Shown: positions 1 to 13,479 of the stretch, piece after piece
Position numbering within the stretch: position 1 is the first letter of the stretch
Layout: the number at the start of each line of letters is the position of its first letter
NCBI RefSeq assembly: GCF_958295425.1
Contig: NC_081153.1
Coordinates: forward strand, 12,677,001-12,741,000
Direction: 5' to 3'
DNA: 64,000 bases
Source of the DNA: Solea solea
Taxonomy: Eukaryota; Chordata; Actinopteri; Pleuronectiformes; Soleidae
Program-made: the position numbers and the translations under genes
Notes under the pieces: generated by a model
The model's database searches: none
What the model was told of the DNA's origin: nothing
Seen by the model: only the letters and a program-made list of their open reading frames with translations

Positions 1-2508
1 AACATTGTGACCTACTGTCGTGAGCTTGGATGGAGAGTTTTTGAGCTTTTACAGTGTCTGTGTTATCCTGCTTTATTCAGAAGCTCTTTTTGCTGTATGC
101 TGTAGTAAAGGTGTGTTTATTAGCTGTAATTAAGCATTATATGCAGTTACATCCTGGCTGTGTTCACTGACCACATATTTAATGACTTCATAGCTCTATT
201 TACCTCAAACATAAATGCCTAATCACTGAACCCCAACACACACACACACACACAAAACCCTCTCCTGACAGCTTCACCAAATCTCTTCCCCGAGTCAAAC
301 TAAAGAGATAAAAAGAGAGAAAAAGGGAGAAAAGGAGGAGGGGCAAGATGGATGAAATGTGTTTTAAAGATGGCACAGCTCCCACTCACTGCAGAGCTAC
401 TCACATTTCCATGTTTGCTGAGGAGCTAAAGCCTTGAAGTAGCTGGAGAGACCAGACAGGCGGCGTAGCAAATCAAAGATGGCTGCAGAGCTCCACATCA
501 TCAGAATCTTTTTTCTCTTGATTCAGCGACATTCCGCATGCACAACACGTAACAGTTGATCCGGCGTTATCAGTGTGGACATTTGCACAATCAGACAACT
601 TAGTTTATTGTTTTTGACATTTATCAGAGCGAGAGGTGTATGTTTTTTTTTGTAAAATCTAATCTACAAGAGCAACAGGAACTTTTAAAACAATTTAACT
701 GGAGCAAAAAAAAATGTTCCAAACCACTTTCCAGGAAAAAACTAAATCCTTTTAACTTTCAAGTGCCAAACATCCCCTACAAGAAAGTGAGGATCCTGTG
801 AGCTAAAGCACCTCAAAGAATCACAGTTTAAACCATTCAGACATAGGCTATTGCAAGTTCCTGCAAAGCATCTGGGATAAGTCGTTTTTATCCAAGTCAC
901 AGTTTAACTCAGTTGTAGTGACCAGACACTCTTGCCTCTGAAGTTGTTCATTTAGGAGATTCAAGAGAATATGAGGTTTTCAGACAACGAGCACAGGAAA
1001 GTAAACCACATTTAATTTATATGAAGAGATATAGAGTCCCGTTTGACTTGACATGAGGATTTTCCTCATTCCTTCAGCCACTTTGAATCCAACATCTTTC
1101 TTGACTCTGTCTCCCATAGTGTTGCCAGCTGCTCCTCCAGACGCAGTCCTCCAGATGTGCTGCGCTCTGATTGGCTGCTTCTAAGAGTGTCATATTTCCA
1201 TTCTGATGCAGATGAAAGCGCTAAGGATTATGGGTGGAGGAGATCTTCCCATGTCAGCGGTGGCTGTCGGCCGCCACACAGCTGGTAACCAAACAGTGCA
1301 CAACTATAGGAAGCAACATTTCTTCAGTACTGAGGTGTAAATGTAGAGATTAATGTCACGATTTGGATATAAATCTCAAAGAAGACCAGACAGCAGCACA
1401 CCTCGACTGCCAGGCATATTAACGTTGTGGTTGTTGTATGATTTAGGAACACAAAACAAGTCATTTCAGCTGTATCTTTCAGCAATAGCCATACTTTTAA
1501 CACGGATAGATGTGGCACATGCATAGGTTCTCGTTCATCCAGGTCATATTTCTCCAAAAGTCATTGAATCAGAGGCATAATCTACAAGTGCAGTTGCAAC
1601 TTTTGGAGACAGAAACACAAGATTCAGCTTCTCAGTCACACAGTTAACTCCGGAAGAGTAAACTCCGACATTGATCTCATTGAACTATTTGTGTTTAAGA
1701 GGATTTTCCCAAGACACTCTGATTATCCGTAATGATGGGTCTTCTGCGTCATAAAACATCTTTCTGCAGTAACTGCCACACGTTCACGCATTAGCAGCTG
1801 TCTGCAGAGGAAGTTTAGTGACGGAGGAAAGAGAGAGAGAGTTAGTGATTAAAGTATACAGCACACACACACACACACGTATGATCCTTTTCACTGGCTA
1901 ACCCTAACCCTGAGAAAAATCAGATGAGAGAAGATATGTAAAAAAGAAGCTTAAAAGAAGAGAGTGATGTGATGGATAAAAAAAAAGTTCAGACACACTG
2001 CCCTCTGTGACACTCACGCACACAGAGAGGCACTAATTAAAAGGGCACTATAAACACACACACACACACACACACACATATGCACATGCGCACACACTCA
2101 CACAGACATTCAGGGGCGGTTGAGGTTTTCAAATTACAGCCTTTATTCCAGGCCGTTTTGTCCTTCTCTACTCTGAATGTTTCCTCACTGTTGGATAAAA
2201 AACTGGAAACTATGAATCTCAGCTTATCTGTGATGAAATAGCTTCTGTTAAATAGTGTATGTATTTTTTTTAGCTGTATAGTGGCATCAAGCTACTTAAG
2301 TGTTTCCCCGCAGCTCTGAACCACGAAACACTGATTTCTGCCAGCATGCTGGGAAGCTAGTTAGCTTAGCACATGAAGCAGTGGGGCAACAGTCTGCTCT
2401 ACAGTACGTTAAGGAGACTTGTTTACCAGCACCAAGCTTCAATTAAATTGTACGGAAAGCTGTAGCTTATTTTAAATCTGTGCAAAATCTGAGAAGGGTC
2501 AATTGGTA
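1..2508. other. Noncoding stretch, no gene seen
   Basis: It contains short CA runs and purine-rich patches. All ORFs are under 80 codons and lack family signatures. I see no splice-bounded conserved exon. Confidence 0.6.
2053..2081. repeat. (CA)n microsatellite
   Basis: About 14 AC units. Shorter CA runs lie at about 237-254 and 1861-1878. Confidence 0.85.
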
Positions 2509-3034
2509 AGTTTACATGCAGTTTAATCAAGCTAAGGCCATAGTCCGACTAAGACGGGCAATCAGACAACTTGCAGAGGAGAAACTCCACCTCTGTAGGT
2601 GGCGCTGTCTCTCTCTATAAGCTAGTGCGTAGTGAATCAGTTTCCTGTTGACCTTAACGTCACAGAGAAACAAACAGCGAACAGCGAGATGGACGGTGGA
2701 ATGGATCGTAAGAAGTCCCTTCTTCAAGCCAAAAGTGTGTTTTCTCCTTAGCTTTCGCACTCGCTGACACCATTGTGTTGTTTGTTCTTCTCCTGCAACC
2801 ATACTGCACTTTATACGTTGTCTTCTTCTACTTCCGGGTCAAAGATCGGGAAGGAAATTTTGGTGCATGTGCAGAACGCCAAGTCTGATTCCAGTCCGAC
2901 TAAACATACATGCAGGAGTAATCGTCATTAGTCTGACTAAGACTAGCTCGATTTTAGTCGGACTAAAGTGTTTAGATGACATAAAACACTTAAAAAACAC
3001 GACTAAAATCGGACTTTTAACATGCATGTAAACA
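2509..3034. mobile_element. MITE-like element with GTTTACATGCA-type inverted ends
   Basis: The left end TTTACATGCAGTTTAA (2511) is mirrored at the right end by TTAACATGCATGTAAA (3018-3033). Inside, AGTCCGACTAA and its reverse complement TTAGTCGGACT recur near both ends (2544, 2893, 2952, 3000). There is no transposase. It is about 520 bp long; no clear target duplication is visible. An 80-90 codon minus-strand ORF inside has no recognisable product. Confidence 0.65.
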
Positions 3035-6000
3035 CAGTGAATGTCCTGGATGCTTCATTGCTTACAAAAGGAAGGACACATTTAAAGACACAAACTTCAA
3101 ACTGGGACAATCTAGTCTTCAAATGTAGCCTTTAAAGGACAGCTGAAGTTCGTTCTACCACAGGCTACGAGACTGTGTCATAACTAGGTCACAACAAACC
3201 CCTTCTGTCACGTAGTAAGGTAGCATGTTAATCAAAAGCATCCACGCTCATACTCTTGAGCGCAGTTTGACTGCACAACATGAGTTGACTTGTACTCTGT
3301 CAGGGGACTTAATGAGGTTAAACTCAACAGGTTTTCTAATAAGAGAGAACGACATTGGCTGCTCTTTCACACATTCATTCAGCAACAGTGCAATATAGAA
3401 TCGGGCTGATCTGTAATCTGAACCAGTGTTCCACTCCGCCTTACGCACGTGTTTAAAGACGATCAAACACAACGTCTGAGGCAAAGAATTCAGCTCTCCT
3501 GTTCGTGTGGCAGGCCTGAGCGCATAGCAGCATGCTGGGGCTATTGATATTATTCACCCAGCTGACTGACTATGTAGCACCCAGGAAGGAAGGAAGGGAC
3601 AGAGGAGGAACTCGTAAAAGGGAGGCAGCACCATTTTACTTTTAAGTGCCTTAAATTATACAAAACATGTCTGAAATGCCTTTTCCATCAATTCCCTTCT
3701 CGTTCCTTCTCTAGCTTTTCTGTTTTTCCCCTCCTACCCCACATCTCTCATAGCATTTCAGTGTCCGCCCCCACTTCCATAGCTATCACCATCATCTTTG
3801 TGACCGTCTTCCCCCCCCTCAGGTTACCACATCTGCAGGCTGTTTCCAGTGGAACACATTTTTTTCTAGCGTTTATGCTTTGGGGAGGCGGAGTTATCGG
3901 AGAGTCGGAGAGTAATGTCAGCTTGAGAGAAGGTGCAGGGAGGTGGTGTGGGACAAGAGCGAGTATAAATACTCTATGTGTCAAGAAATAAAAGTGAGTA
4001 TGGTGGAAATGATGAGTCAGAGGGAAACGTTCTCAAACTTGACACAAGTCAAAGAAAACACTTTTCTTTTAATCCTCAGGTTTCTCCGATATATCACCAA
4101 ATTTACGTGGCAGACATGAATCCTGAAGCTGCTCTGTCAGTGGAGCAGCGTAGGTGACAAAGAAAGAACGTGAGAATCGCAGCAACGAGGTAGAAGGCAA
4201 GAGGAGAAAAGTCAAAGTAGGGAACCTCCCTTGGCTGGAAGTAACACATGGTTAGATTTGCCTGTGTGTCCACATGACTCACAGTCTGGTCAGCAAACGC
4301 ATAATAAACGTGACAGAAATATCCACACACAATGTCACCAGAGTCCATGGCAGGCAGTTAATTGCTAGATAGAGCTAGTCCGTGGTTTTTAAAGAAGAAG
4401 AAAAAGTTAAGGATTGGAGTAGAGCAAGAGACTGTGCATATAATGTATTTCTTTTTTCTTTCTAATGTCTTTTCTTTTGAAAGGCTATGTAAATATGCAA
4501 AGCAGGGTTGGGGTAAGACGATTTGATGAGTTCAGTCTAGGCCCAGTTTTTGGGCTAAATGTGATTTCTTGAATGATGTGCAGCAACATTTAAAATATCC
4601 CCGGTCAAAGACATTTGCATTTGGAGTCCATTTGTCCGTTCATCCAATAACCATGGTGTTTACAGTTGAGGCTGTTAGCAAATCGCTCTATAAAAGTCCT
4701 TTATGTGTCAAAGATGAAACAAATACAGATTGACATATCTATATCTGCATGCTCGGAAGAGTGGAAATGAACCTTTGGAGAAAAAAAAAGGTGCTGTTTC
4801 TCCCATTTCCAGTCTTTACCAAGCTATGCTTGAAGTAGTGTAAAGTGTCCAGGACGGTGATTTTCCAGGTTTAATTTGCAAAAAAAAAAAAAAAGCTTGT
4901 TCATTGGGCTTGGGGCATCATGAGAGATAGGAACAGTGATTTAAATTAGGCATTTCTGCACTGAAGAGCTCTGTGAGGCACAAAAGGCTCCAGTGCTTGC
5001 CGGTCTTCCCCTGGACTCTAGGGTTTGTTCTGTATTTGAAAGACAAAAGACTTTGTTCTGTATTTTTGATCATCAAGTCAGGATAAAAACATGAGAGAAA
5101 AATGTAAGATTAGTCCATGTGGGAGCTATGAATGAATGAATTGTTATTTTCTAATATAGCAAAGTAAATTCATTGTCACATTTTGACAATTTTGTTTGTG
5201 ATCACATTGTATAGAGGGATATAACAGATTATGTGTAAATGGGTGGGGATCTTAAGTTAAGATAACCAACTGTTCACCAGGCAGAGAGAGAGAGATTATG
5301 AGGTCATGCACGTCATCATGACTTGAGCATCCCTTTTTTTTGGAAAAATCAGGCTCAACCTCAGCCTCTCAGACCTGCTGTCAGGTCATTTATTACTATC
5401 CTACTATCACAGAAAATGGGCACTTATGGTCGTACGAGTCCTGTGTATTATATACAAGAGCGGAGGTGGGTGCAATGCGTGTAAAGTGCGATATGTAAAC
5501 AGTAAAACTGTTCCTTATTTTCTTATCAGGACGTTGGCATAGCTCACTGGCATTGGCTGTCACGGTCGTATAGGGTTTTGTGGGCTCTACTGCAACTAGT
5601 GGTGCTCAAGTGTTGCATATTGGACATTTAACTAGTTATTTAAAGTGAATTCTCAGTGTAAAAAAAAGCTGCAATTATGAAATGTGCCACATCAAATCTT
5701 TATTATTGTAGTCAGCAGGTGAGCAACTGACAAAAGTTAATATTCTCTTTAGTTTGTCTTTTTTTTAACATTTAAATGCAGTGATAGCATTGATGATGCA
5801 GCATCCAGCAAGCAACATGAATGCTGTTTAGCATCAATGCTGTTGTTGTCTTAAGTATAAAGTGTTGTATTAAGTGCTTTCTGTTCTGGCTGGTGAAGGG
5901 TTAAGCTGAACTCAGTCATGGCGAGTGGAGGAGTTAGCACTGAAATCTTTTCCATATTACCGCACACATGAGGAACACATTTAAGTGAGTTCAGCTGTCT

Positions 6001-8583
6001 GGAGTCTCTCTCCCTTCTCCTTCTCCTTCTCCTTCTCCCTCTCCCTCTCCCTCTCTCTCTCCCTCTCTGGCCGGTGAGGGGCAAGTTAGACACAGCCGTA
6101 TATCATTACACATCTGGGAAAATGCACTCAGAGCCCCGGATGACACCTCACAGCAAAGGGAGACAACAGCCTATATCTGTAAGCAACCATTGTTGTAAAC
6201 AAACATATCAAGTAATTCATTCGGCCTCAAACAACAGAATATTATACTCAAGGATAAATGGATAAACCCAGTGGATTATGTAGAAGGTTAGGGTGCAGCC
6301 CTTGATATCTTCACGCAAAGCCCTGCAAAAGATGTGAAGTAGACACATTAATGTTAACATTGATAGAAATCTGAGACCTCGACATTCTTTGCTCCTCCCA
6401 TCGCTTCCCCTGCATTAGGCCCACCCCCTTGAAATCTCTCTGGTTCCTGAAGTTTTATTTTGGTGAGATGAACGTCGACTGGAGGAGCTTTCAGGAGGGA
6501 GGGAAGGATCGCTAGGATCTCAACTCAACCTTTTTTCCCTTTTTTTTTTCCAGTATGGAAAGTGTTGTTTCCTTCTAGTCCCAGGTCCACATACCACATT
6601 CATATTGCTTCCATGACTTCAGCTGCTCCTAAATGTTGTTTTTCTCTGTAGATGCTGTGCAGTAAAAAAAGAAAAAGAAAAAAGGTGACTACAGAAAGAA
6701 AGAATACAACTGTAAGTTGTTTCCCCCATCTTGTACTCGAGACACTAACACTAACAAAGGTGGTGAAGTCCCTGCAGTGAGAATGACGAGTGGTAAACAA
6801 GAGTTATTGGGATGAGGTCAAAGTTGAGGAGCAGCCTCTTCATGCCTGACTTTAAACCTAGCATATCCGGTAAAATCAGAGGAGGCATTTAACATAAAAA
6901 GTCTGGTTTTAATCCCCTTTCTTTTCATTATCACTATTCATTACTCACTCCAGTGGCTCCTCAGAGGGTTCATAACACTTGTCACTTGTGTAATAATGGC
7001 AGAAAATGAAAATGAAGGCGAATGAAAGTCTATCCCCATGTTATCTGCCAGTGTTGAGGAGTTGCATTTACGCTGTTATCAGTCTCCTGGCTTTGTTCAC
7101 CCTATGCCTGTGACTTTTTGTCAGCCCTGGCCTCTCTGGCTTCACTGCGGCTGCAGTCGGTGTGACAACAAGGAAGCAAAAACACGACTCCCTCAGACCT
7201 CCTCCGCACTTGAATGATTCCACAGATGGGGAGGAAAGAAAGCGCTTCGAAACAGTTGGAACGCGTTAAGCAGGGCAAGGCTTCTGATGAGAAAAGAGCT
7301 TTTTTTTTAACACTCATTTCATGTAGTTGCTCAAACATTTGATTTTACATTTGGTTAAAGATGTAGTTTTGAGATGGGAATGATGGCCTGTTGATGGTCT
7401 GCACAATTAGTCAACATGTGGCCCCAGTAGTTGATATGACTCGATCCATACAATATAGGACTCAATTGGTTTGTGCTAATTATGTTAATTTCATAAATTT
7501 TTGACATCAAAAACAAACTGAGGGTCGACAGCCACGCTTTGAGCATTGTGAGTCTGAGTTCAGACACAACGTGCTGCCAAGAACGCAGGAGGATAATTGG
7601 AATGTCATTCATTCTGCAGGCATTTCATTTGAACACTTTCATCCTGATGGTTGAACTAACCTTCACTGAAGAAATGATTAGTCATTCTGAGGGGGACACA
7701 TTATTATCTCTGGACCAACATTTCATTCAAAATGCTGGATTACAGAAACGTTCCTGGACCAAAACTGTCAGGTACACATCAGCGGATTGACTTAATCTGT
7801 TTCCTTTTTCTGACTTTAATTCAGATGATGCTTTTATTTAACTGTAATTGTACAGTTTATGCTGTCTTATGTTTCCGTTTTGACAGTGATAGTATAGTAA
7901 TATGTGTATATTACCTATATATGTTCAAAACTCCAATTGTTTCACGTTGTTGCAGTACAAATCTAATAAAAACTTATATACAAATAGTAATAATACTGTG
8001 GAATCAATCACAACCCCCCGAAAAACACCAACCAGTATAATATGCCAACACCAGTGTTTAAGCACAGAATGTTCAACTTGAAGGATTTGAAGCACACAGT
8101 GACGCGCTGCTGTACTTAAACACTAAAAACAATGGCGTCCTGGTCTTGCCGTGTTATTGGCTTAAATGAGTGCTTGAACTGTCTGCCACCTGCTACCAAT
8201 CAAACCTCCACCTGCCACATTAAACACCTGGTGGCTGTTTGCTGAGGACAGACAAGGCCTTTAAAACCTTGTGGTGAAACCATGTGGCCCGAGGACAAAG
8301 ACGGAGCCACAGTCACAGATGAGCCTCTGCTGTCTGTCTGTCTGTCTGCAGAAGAGTCACCGGTGTCAGTTTCTGTTAACTGTTTTGACTAGTGTTGGAC
8401 ACAAAGGATGCTTCACGATTTATATGTGAAGAATGATTCAAATCACAGCATCTTTGCATGTTTGAATCTGTGTCCTGAATGATTTATCAGTGGTAATTCA
8501 TCTAATCACTACAATAAAAAGTTGATTTTGAAATTGATGTACAGGAGGTGGGGGATGCTCCACAGCAGAACATGTCACATATC
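3035..8583. other. Noncoding stretch, no gene seen
   Basis: ORFs are short and unsupported. The notable content is poly(A) near 4880 and the polypyrimidine tract at 6008-6068. It could be intergenic or lie inside a very long intron. Confidence 0.6.
6008..6068. repeat. Polypyrimidine CTTCTC/CCCTCT tract
   Basis: About 60 bp of nearly pure pyrimidine, moving from CTTCTC units to CCCTCT units. The minus-strand Arg-rich ORF across it reflects this composition only. Confidence 0.85.
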
Positions 8584-9086
8584 ATTTATTTAGCCAGGAA
8601 CATCCCATTGAGACACAATACAAGATTTCTTCTTCCAGCATCAAGCGTCAACATAGCAGTATAGATAGTATAAATAGTTACAGAATATAAACGTTAAAAG
8701 GAGGTTGTAAGAGCCAGTATTAAGTTAATTTAATTTGGAGTAAGGTTGGTTGGCCTTAAGCCTTTGAGTGAATAATCTTACAAGGAAAGGAACATGACTT
8801 TGTATACCTTTATTAGATAAAGGTATACCGTAGACCTTTGATACCTTCTACAGCTATGATAGATAGAGGAATAGGAAGAGATGTTACTGGAAAATATCTA
8901 GCATTTTGGGTTGGTGGACGTGTGCTAGGTTTGGTGTAAAAAGGTTTTTTTTTAGCGTTATGTTACTGTTAAATCTCTAAATCGTCGTTCACAACCTGGA
9001 AGGGTATTCAAGGGAATATTTCTATGTGTTGTTGCTCCGAGAGAGGCTTGGATACATGTGGCTGGAAATGTAACCTGGATGTACGA
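8584..9086 (+). repeat. Dispersed repeat family, copy A
   Basis: It begins TTTATTTAGCCAGGAACATCCC and includes GGCCTTAAGCC (8752), TCTTACAAGGAAAGGAA, GGAAAATATCTAGCA, GTGTAAAAAGGTT and GAGAGAGGCTTGGATACATG. The 8752-9086 part matches the reverse complement of 26290-26526. Copy A carries about 90 bp after CTTTGT that copy B lacks. The family is not one I can name. Confidence 0.7.
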
Positions 9087-12000
9087 CAAGTGGAAGTCAA
9101 TGTGGAAAGCCATTACATGACTCTTCCCTGGTTTGGGGATTGAGGAGCAGTAAAAGAAACAGTACCTACAGTACCTAAGTTTTGCCACTACAGAGATAAT
9201 TAAAAGAAAGTTAAAAAAAAAGAGAGATATATTAAAGTCAAAGTGCACAAGTATACAGGCCACACCAACAAGATCCATATTAATCCGAACCCCTCAAAAA
9301 GGCTACGTGAAACAACAACATGTTTCTTTCACGACGGCAGTTCTTATGTTATTGCTTGTAACTCCCTCTGTAGTTATGTCCAGTGTTTACTTATTAAAAA
9401 AACTGCCTTTCACATTTGCTCAATAAATGAATCACGGATCATGTATTGTTCAGCAAATCCTGGAAAAGTAAGGGCTCTCTGTCTGGGAGCAGCGTTACCT
9501 CTTCTCTTCTCTTCTCTGTCTGCTGCTGTGTCATTTTTTCCACCCACTGAGCCAGTGGGAGGAGGGCAGCTGCAGAGGGAAACTAGAGCCACGACATCTC
9601 CTATCGGCAGCAGGAAAAAAGCAACTTTTTTTTTTTTTAAAACAACAGTGATGGACATAAGTGGTAAAAACTGACATTGTCTTATACTTTAGAAGAGGAT
9701 TTCGATTGTTGCTGTCAAGCCAGTTCTTATATTATGAATATTTTCCAAATCCAAATGTATCTTTACCTTTTAGCAACATAGAATAGATCGTGTCAAGAAC
9801 ATCTTAATTCTAATAATGGAGTATGATGATGTGGCCCTCAAATGTTCAGTAACCTGCACTCGCATGTGTTGCAAACCGTCTATAAAGGACGTAATGGAAG
9901 TTTCTCCACAACATCCATGGGACCAACCGACTCCTACAGTACATCGGGAGCAGCGTCTGCCTCGAGACCCCCACTTTGCCCTGCAAGGAGGAGGAGGAAG
10001 AGGAGGAGGAGGAGGAGGGAAGAAGAGGAGGGCGATGAGAAAGAGCATATTCCAAAGTCATGACCCAGAAAAAATACTGTATGTTTCAAACGAGAAGCCT
10101 GCAGGGGGATAATGAAGAAGATAAAACGTGTCATTAAAGAGAGTCCTTTAGAGACTCTCACGTAAATCAGATTTAATTAAACTAACTGTTGTAGATCATC
10201 ATTTCATAAGGATGCCCGTGATAATTGTGAAGGGTCTCAAATAAGGTTGAATTGAATTGAGGCAACAAATGAACAGCTCCTTTTATAAAGGTGCCCTCTG
10301 GTATCCAACATTCATTATTGGAAGATGTCATTTTCAAACTTCCAAACTATCATTCAGAGATCTGAATGCACACAGACACACACACAGACTCACACGGAGA
10401 CACATTTTTTTCTTTTCTTTTTCTTTTTTTCTGAAAAATCCACCTCACTCTGACTGCGCTCTACTTGCACAAGCTCCACATCATCACTTCTCCTCGCCGC
10501 CTTTTCTTCTCTGCTTTTAGCACGGCTCCTCTGGATCCATGGTTAAAGGATAACAGTCCAAATGTTAGGGTTTGGCGTCCAGAGAAAACACTGTACAGAA
10601 GCACACACGAGAAAGAAAGGGGGGAGGGGGGGAGAGGGTTAGTCAAGTCAAGCGAGTGCTGGGAACAGTTCTCTGTGCCCTGAGATAGCGCTCAGAGAGA
10701 CACATTCGAAGCACTGATAATTTTACCTGATGTGGACTCAAACTGCTTTGCATAAAAGCTCAAAAAGAACAAAAAGAACAATTTTCACCATTATATTTAG
10801 GAGCAATATTGCCCCTAAAATGTGGAAGCCGGTCTGAAGCTGAAGCATGAAATCACTTCTCTCTTCCACAGGTTTAACCTGCTTATGAGTGACAGTACAT
10901 ACCGTCAGTATGGTACATTAAAAGACCCCAAAATACTCACATTGTGAGGCTGTTACACGTGAGATCAAAGTGCTAGAAGTGCATACTGGTGATGCAGCAG
11001 CATTTAAACACAATCAATGTGCACGTGTATAAGCATTGTTCGTTGTAAAATCCTCATTCTCCTGTGATAATTACTACTGTACTACTGTGGCATGAGGGAG
11101 ACCTAATTCATTAGTGTAAAAGTGGAGTGCACCACTGAGTGAAAATGTGGCTCGCTACAGGGAAAAACCCCAGGTGATTTCCTGCTGAGCTGTTGTAAGC
11201 ACAGGTAGTCTGTTTGTGGATAAACACGCACGTTTATTAGAGTCGTCGCAGAGAGGGGCTTGTGGTTTGTGCACGTTCAACTGCACACTGTAAAATATCC
11301 CAGTGACAGTATTAAAGGTCATTTTCTTTTTTTACTGTATTGCTTAAATTCCTCTTTACAACCAGATTGTAACCAATCACTTGCATGCATTGTCACAAAA
11401 ACGAATGCACTAATCGAGAGAGTCGCAGCAACGTAATGACGGAAAAGGTGCCAACAACAGGTATTGGTCGCAAGCGAAAGAGAGTTTTTTGGGAAAAGCT
11501 ACTGCCAAGAAAAAGGCTGATGCAGAGCGATCCAAGACCAGCGTGAACATCGGTTACTAGAGATCAGAGACTAAACTGAATAATATGCCTTTTAAAGCTA
11601 CACTCAGCCATACTGCATTTTTCATCAACAACAAAAGTACTTTGTGGACTCACTTGGTATTGAAGTGATCGATAAGATAGGATAAGATAAGATGTATCTT
11701 TATTGAACTCCTACAGAGGAAGGTTTGGAAAACAGAAGCTGTCACAGAAAATGAATGGGTGCGATTCAGCAATACAGTGGATCGCATGTCTGAGTCCCTT
11801 CAGCTTGGTAATCTGAACATAGCCATAGTCTAAGTAAGTGATTTATAGGCTCTTGGACAACTGGATAATCCCCTTAAAGTCTGGACACTGGTGCTGATGG
11901 TCGTTTGTGACCTGAAGAGACTGATGAAGGATGAAGGATAATGTATATGATAGAGACAACATATTTGAATACTAAAACAAGGCAGGTGTGTTACAGCGTG
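9087..12000. other. Noncoding stretch, no gene seen
   Basis: It holds a CTTCTCT run (about 9498), a GGAGGA-rich run (9987-10030) that causes Glu/Arg/Ser-rich ORFs on both strands, and GATAAGATAAGAT near 11673, a motif often found at ends of fish repeats. The 143-codon plus ORF at 9243 starts inside repeat copy A flank and has no known domain. Confidence 0.55.
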
Positions 12001-12017
12001 TTTATGTATATATATAC

Positions 12018-12050
<33 letters not shown>

Positions 12051-12060
12051 TAAACATATG
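12001..12060. repeat. (TA)n with TGTATA/ACATA interruptions
   Basis: About 60 bp of alternating TA with a few TG/CA steps; it can form cruciform structures. Confidence 0.85.
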
Positions 12061-12718
12061 TATATAGTATATTATTTATGCTGCAGCCAGGCTTTTTTGG
12101 GAGCTTGCAAACAGGTCCACATAACACCAATTTTAATCTAGTCTACACTGTACACTGACTTTTAGAGGAATTCATGGAGAAGCCCAACAATACAGTACAT
12201 CTGTGGTCTTTTAACCACACACTCTACGGGTCGATCGCTTAGGTCTTCAGGTTAGAATCTTGTGTCGATGTCTACATTTTCGATATAAAACCAAAGGAAA
12301 CCTTTCTTTCCAATCTGTCGGAGTCAGATTCTATCTGAAGACATTGTCTATTGCCACTGCACTTTTATTGTTGAAGCACTTTGTGATTTCATGTGTGAAA
12401 TGGAAATAAAGTGTATTTACTTACTCACTATAGAAGAAGATCAATATCAAACACATTCATCATTTCCATCTATATTGATTGATAATAGATGTGCAACACG
12501 TCTCTTGGTTGATGAATTTAAGACTCAATGAACTGCCATGTTAGTGTCTGTCTCGTTAATGAGAAAATAATGTGTTAATGTGTGCAATTACAGACTGCTC
12601 CACAGAAGATTATTAACATATAGCTTTGCAAGAAAACAGCGTGTGGCCTAGTAAGTGGCTAAGTGTGTTTGTCCCTGTCTGTCCATGTGTTGAACTCATC
12701 TCATCAGAGGCATGTGAA

Positions 12719-12775
<57 letters not shown>
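12719..12775. repeat. (GCT)19 trinucleotide repeat
   Basis: Nineteen uninterrupted GCT units (CAG on the minus strand). The alanine and leucine runs it encodes belong to short ORFs with no other coding support, so it is treated as noncoding. Confidence 0.95.
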
Positions 12776-12776
<1 letters not shown>

Positions 12777-12902
12777 ATCAGGCCTCCAGTGCACCAAACT
12801 CTGCCCAACGCTCGTGCAGTTTTCTTCATGAATAACAACTTTAGTGCGTCAAACTTACAGTATATAGGCTTCTATTTGTTTGTGTGCATGTATACATGTA
12901 TG

Positions 12903-12906
<4 letters not shown>

Positions 12907-12942
<36 letters not shown>
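12907..12942. repeat. (TG)n microsatellite
   Basis: About 18 uninterrupted TG units. Confidence 0.95.
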
Positions 12943-12944
<2 letters not shown>

Positions 12945-13435
12945 AACATTCCCAGTGAAGACCACCTCCACCAGCACCTGGAACACATTACATCCTTATG
13001 GAGCCATGTGGAGAGTGCAGGAGTCTTAAAGTGGCAGGGATGCGTCTTTCCCACATTACGGTGATTAGCAAAGTCCTCACCCCCCACCAGCCTGGCCATT
13101 TGGACTGGCCCAATGACATCACCAGAAGCTGGGTGATGTGGACCCCTTGTTGTCTTTTTAGGGCCCTATTACATGCTTACTCTATAGCTTCAGGTCACGA
13201 GGTGACTTACTCCGAGGCTTCAGTGCACATCAAACGCAGCCTAGTGCAGAATTAGCGAGTGTAGTTTTGGTTTGGGAAGTCTTCCTAATTTAACTTAAGG
13301 AGGAGTCAGTGCTGATCTACAGTGTATAGGCCACCAGACTGGTTACATTTGGAGGTTTGGCTGGTGATGGAAAAAATTCCATCTGAGAATTACAGATGTG
13401 TGTGTGTGTTTTTTTTTCAGTCTCTTTTGTCTGGC

Positions 13436-13439
<4 letters not shown>

Positions 13440-13472
<33 letters not shown>
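13440..13472. repeat. (CT)n microsatellite
   Basis: About 16 CT units in a longer pyrimidine-rich run. Confidence 0.9.

Positions 13473-13479
<7 letters not shown>

Noticed and set aside
9243..9674. 143-codon plus ORF as a gene
   Set aside because: It begins next to a dispersed repeat, runs through low-complexity sequence and shows no family signature.
12626..13064. Poly-Ala and poly-Leu ORFs
   Set aside because: They are produced by the (GCT)19 tract in two frames; the flanks show no domain or splice context.
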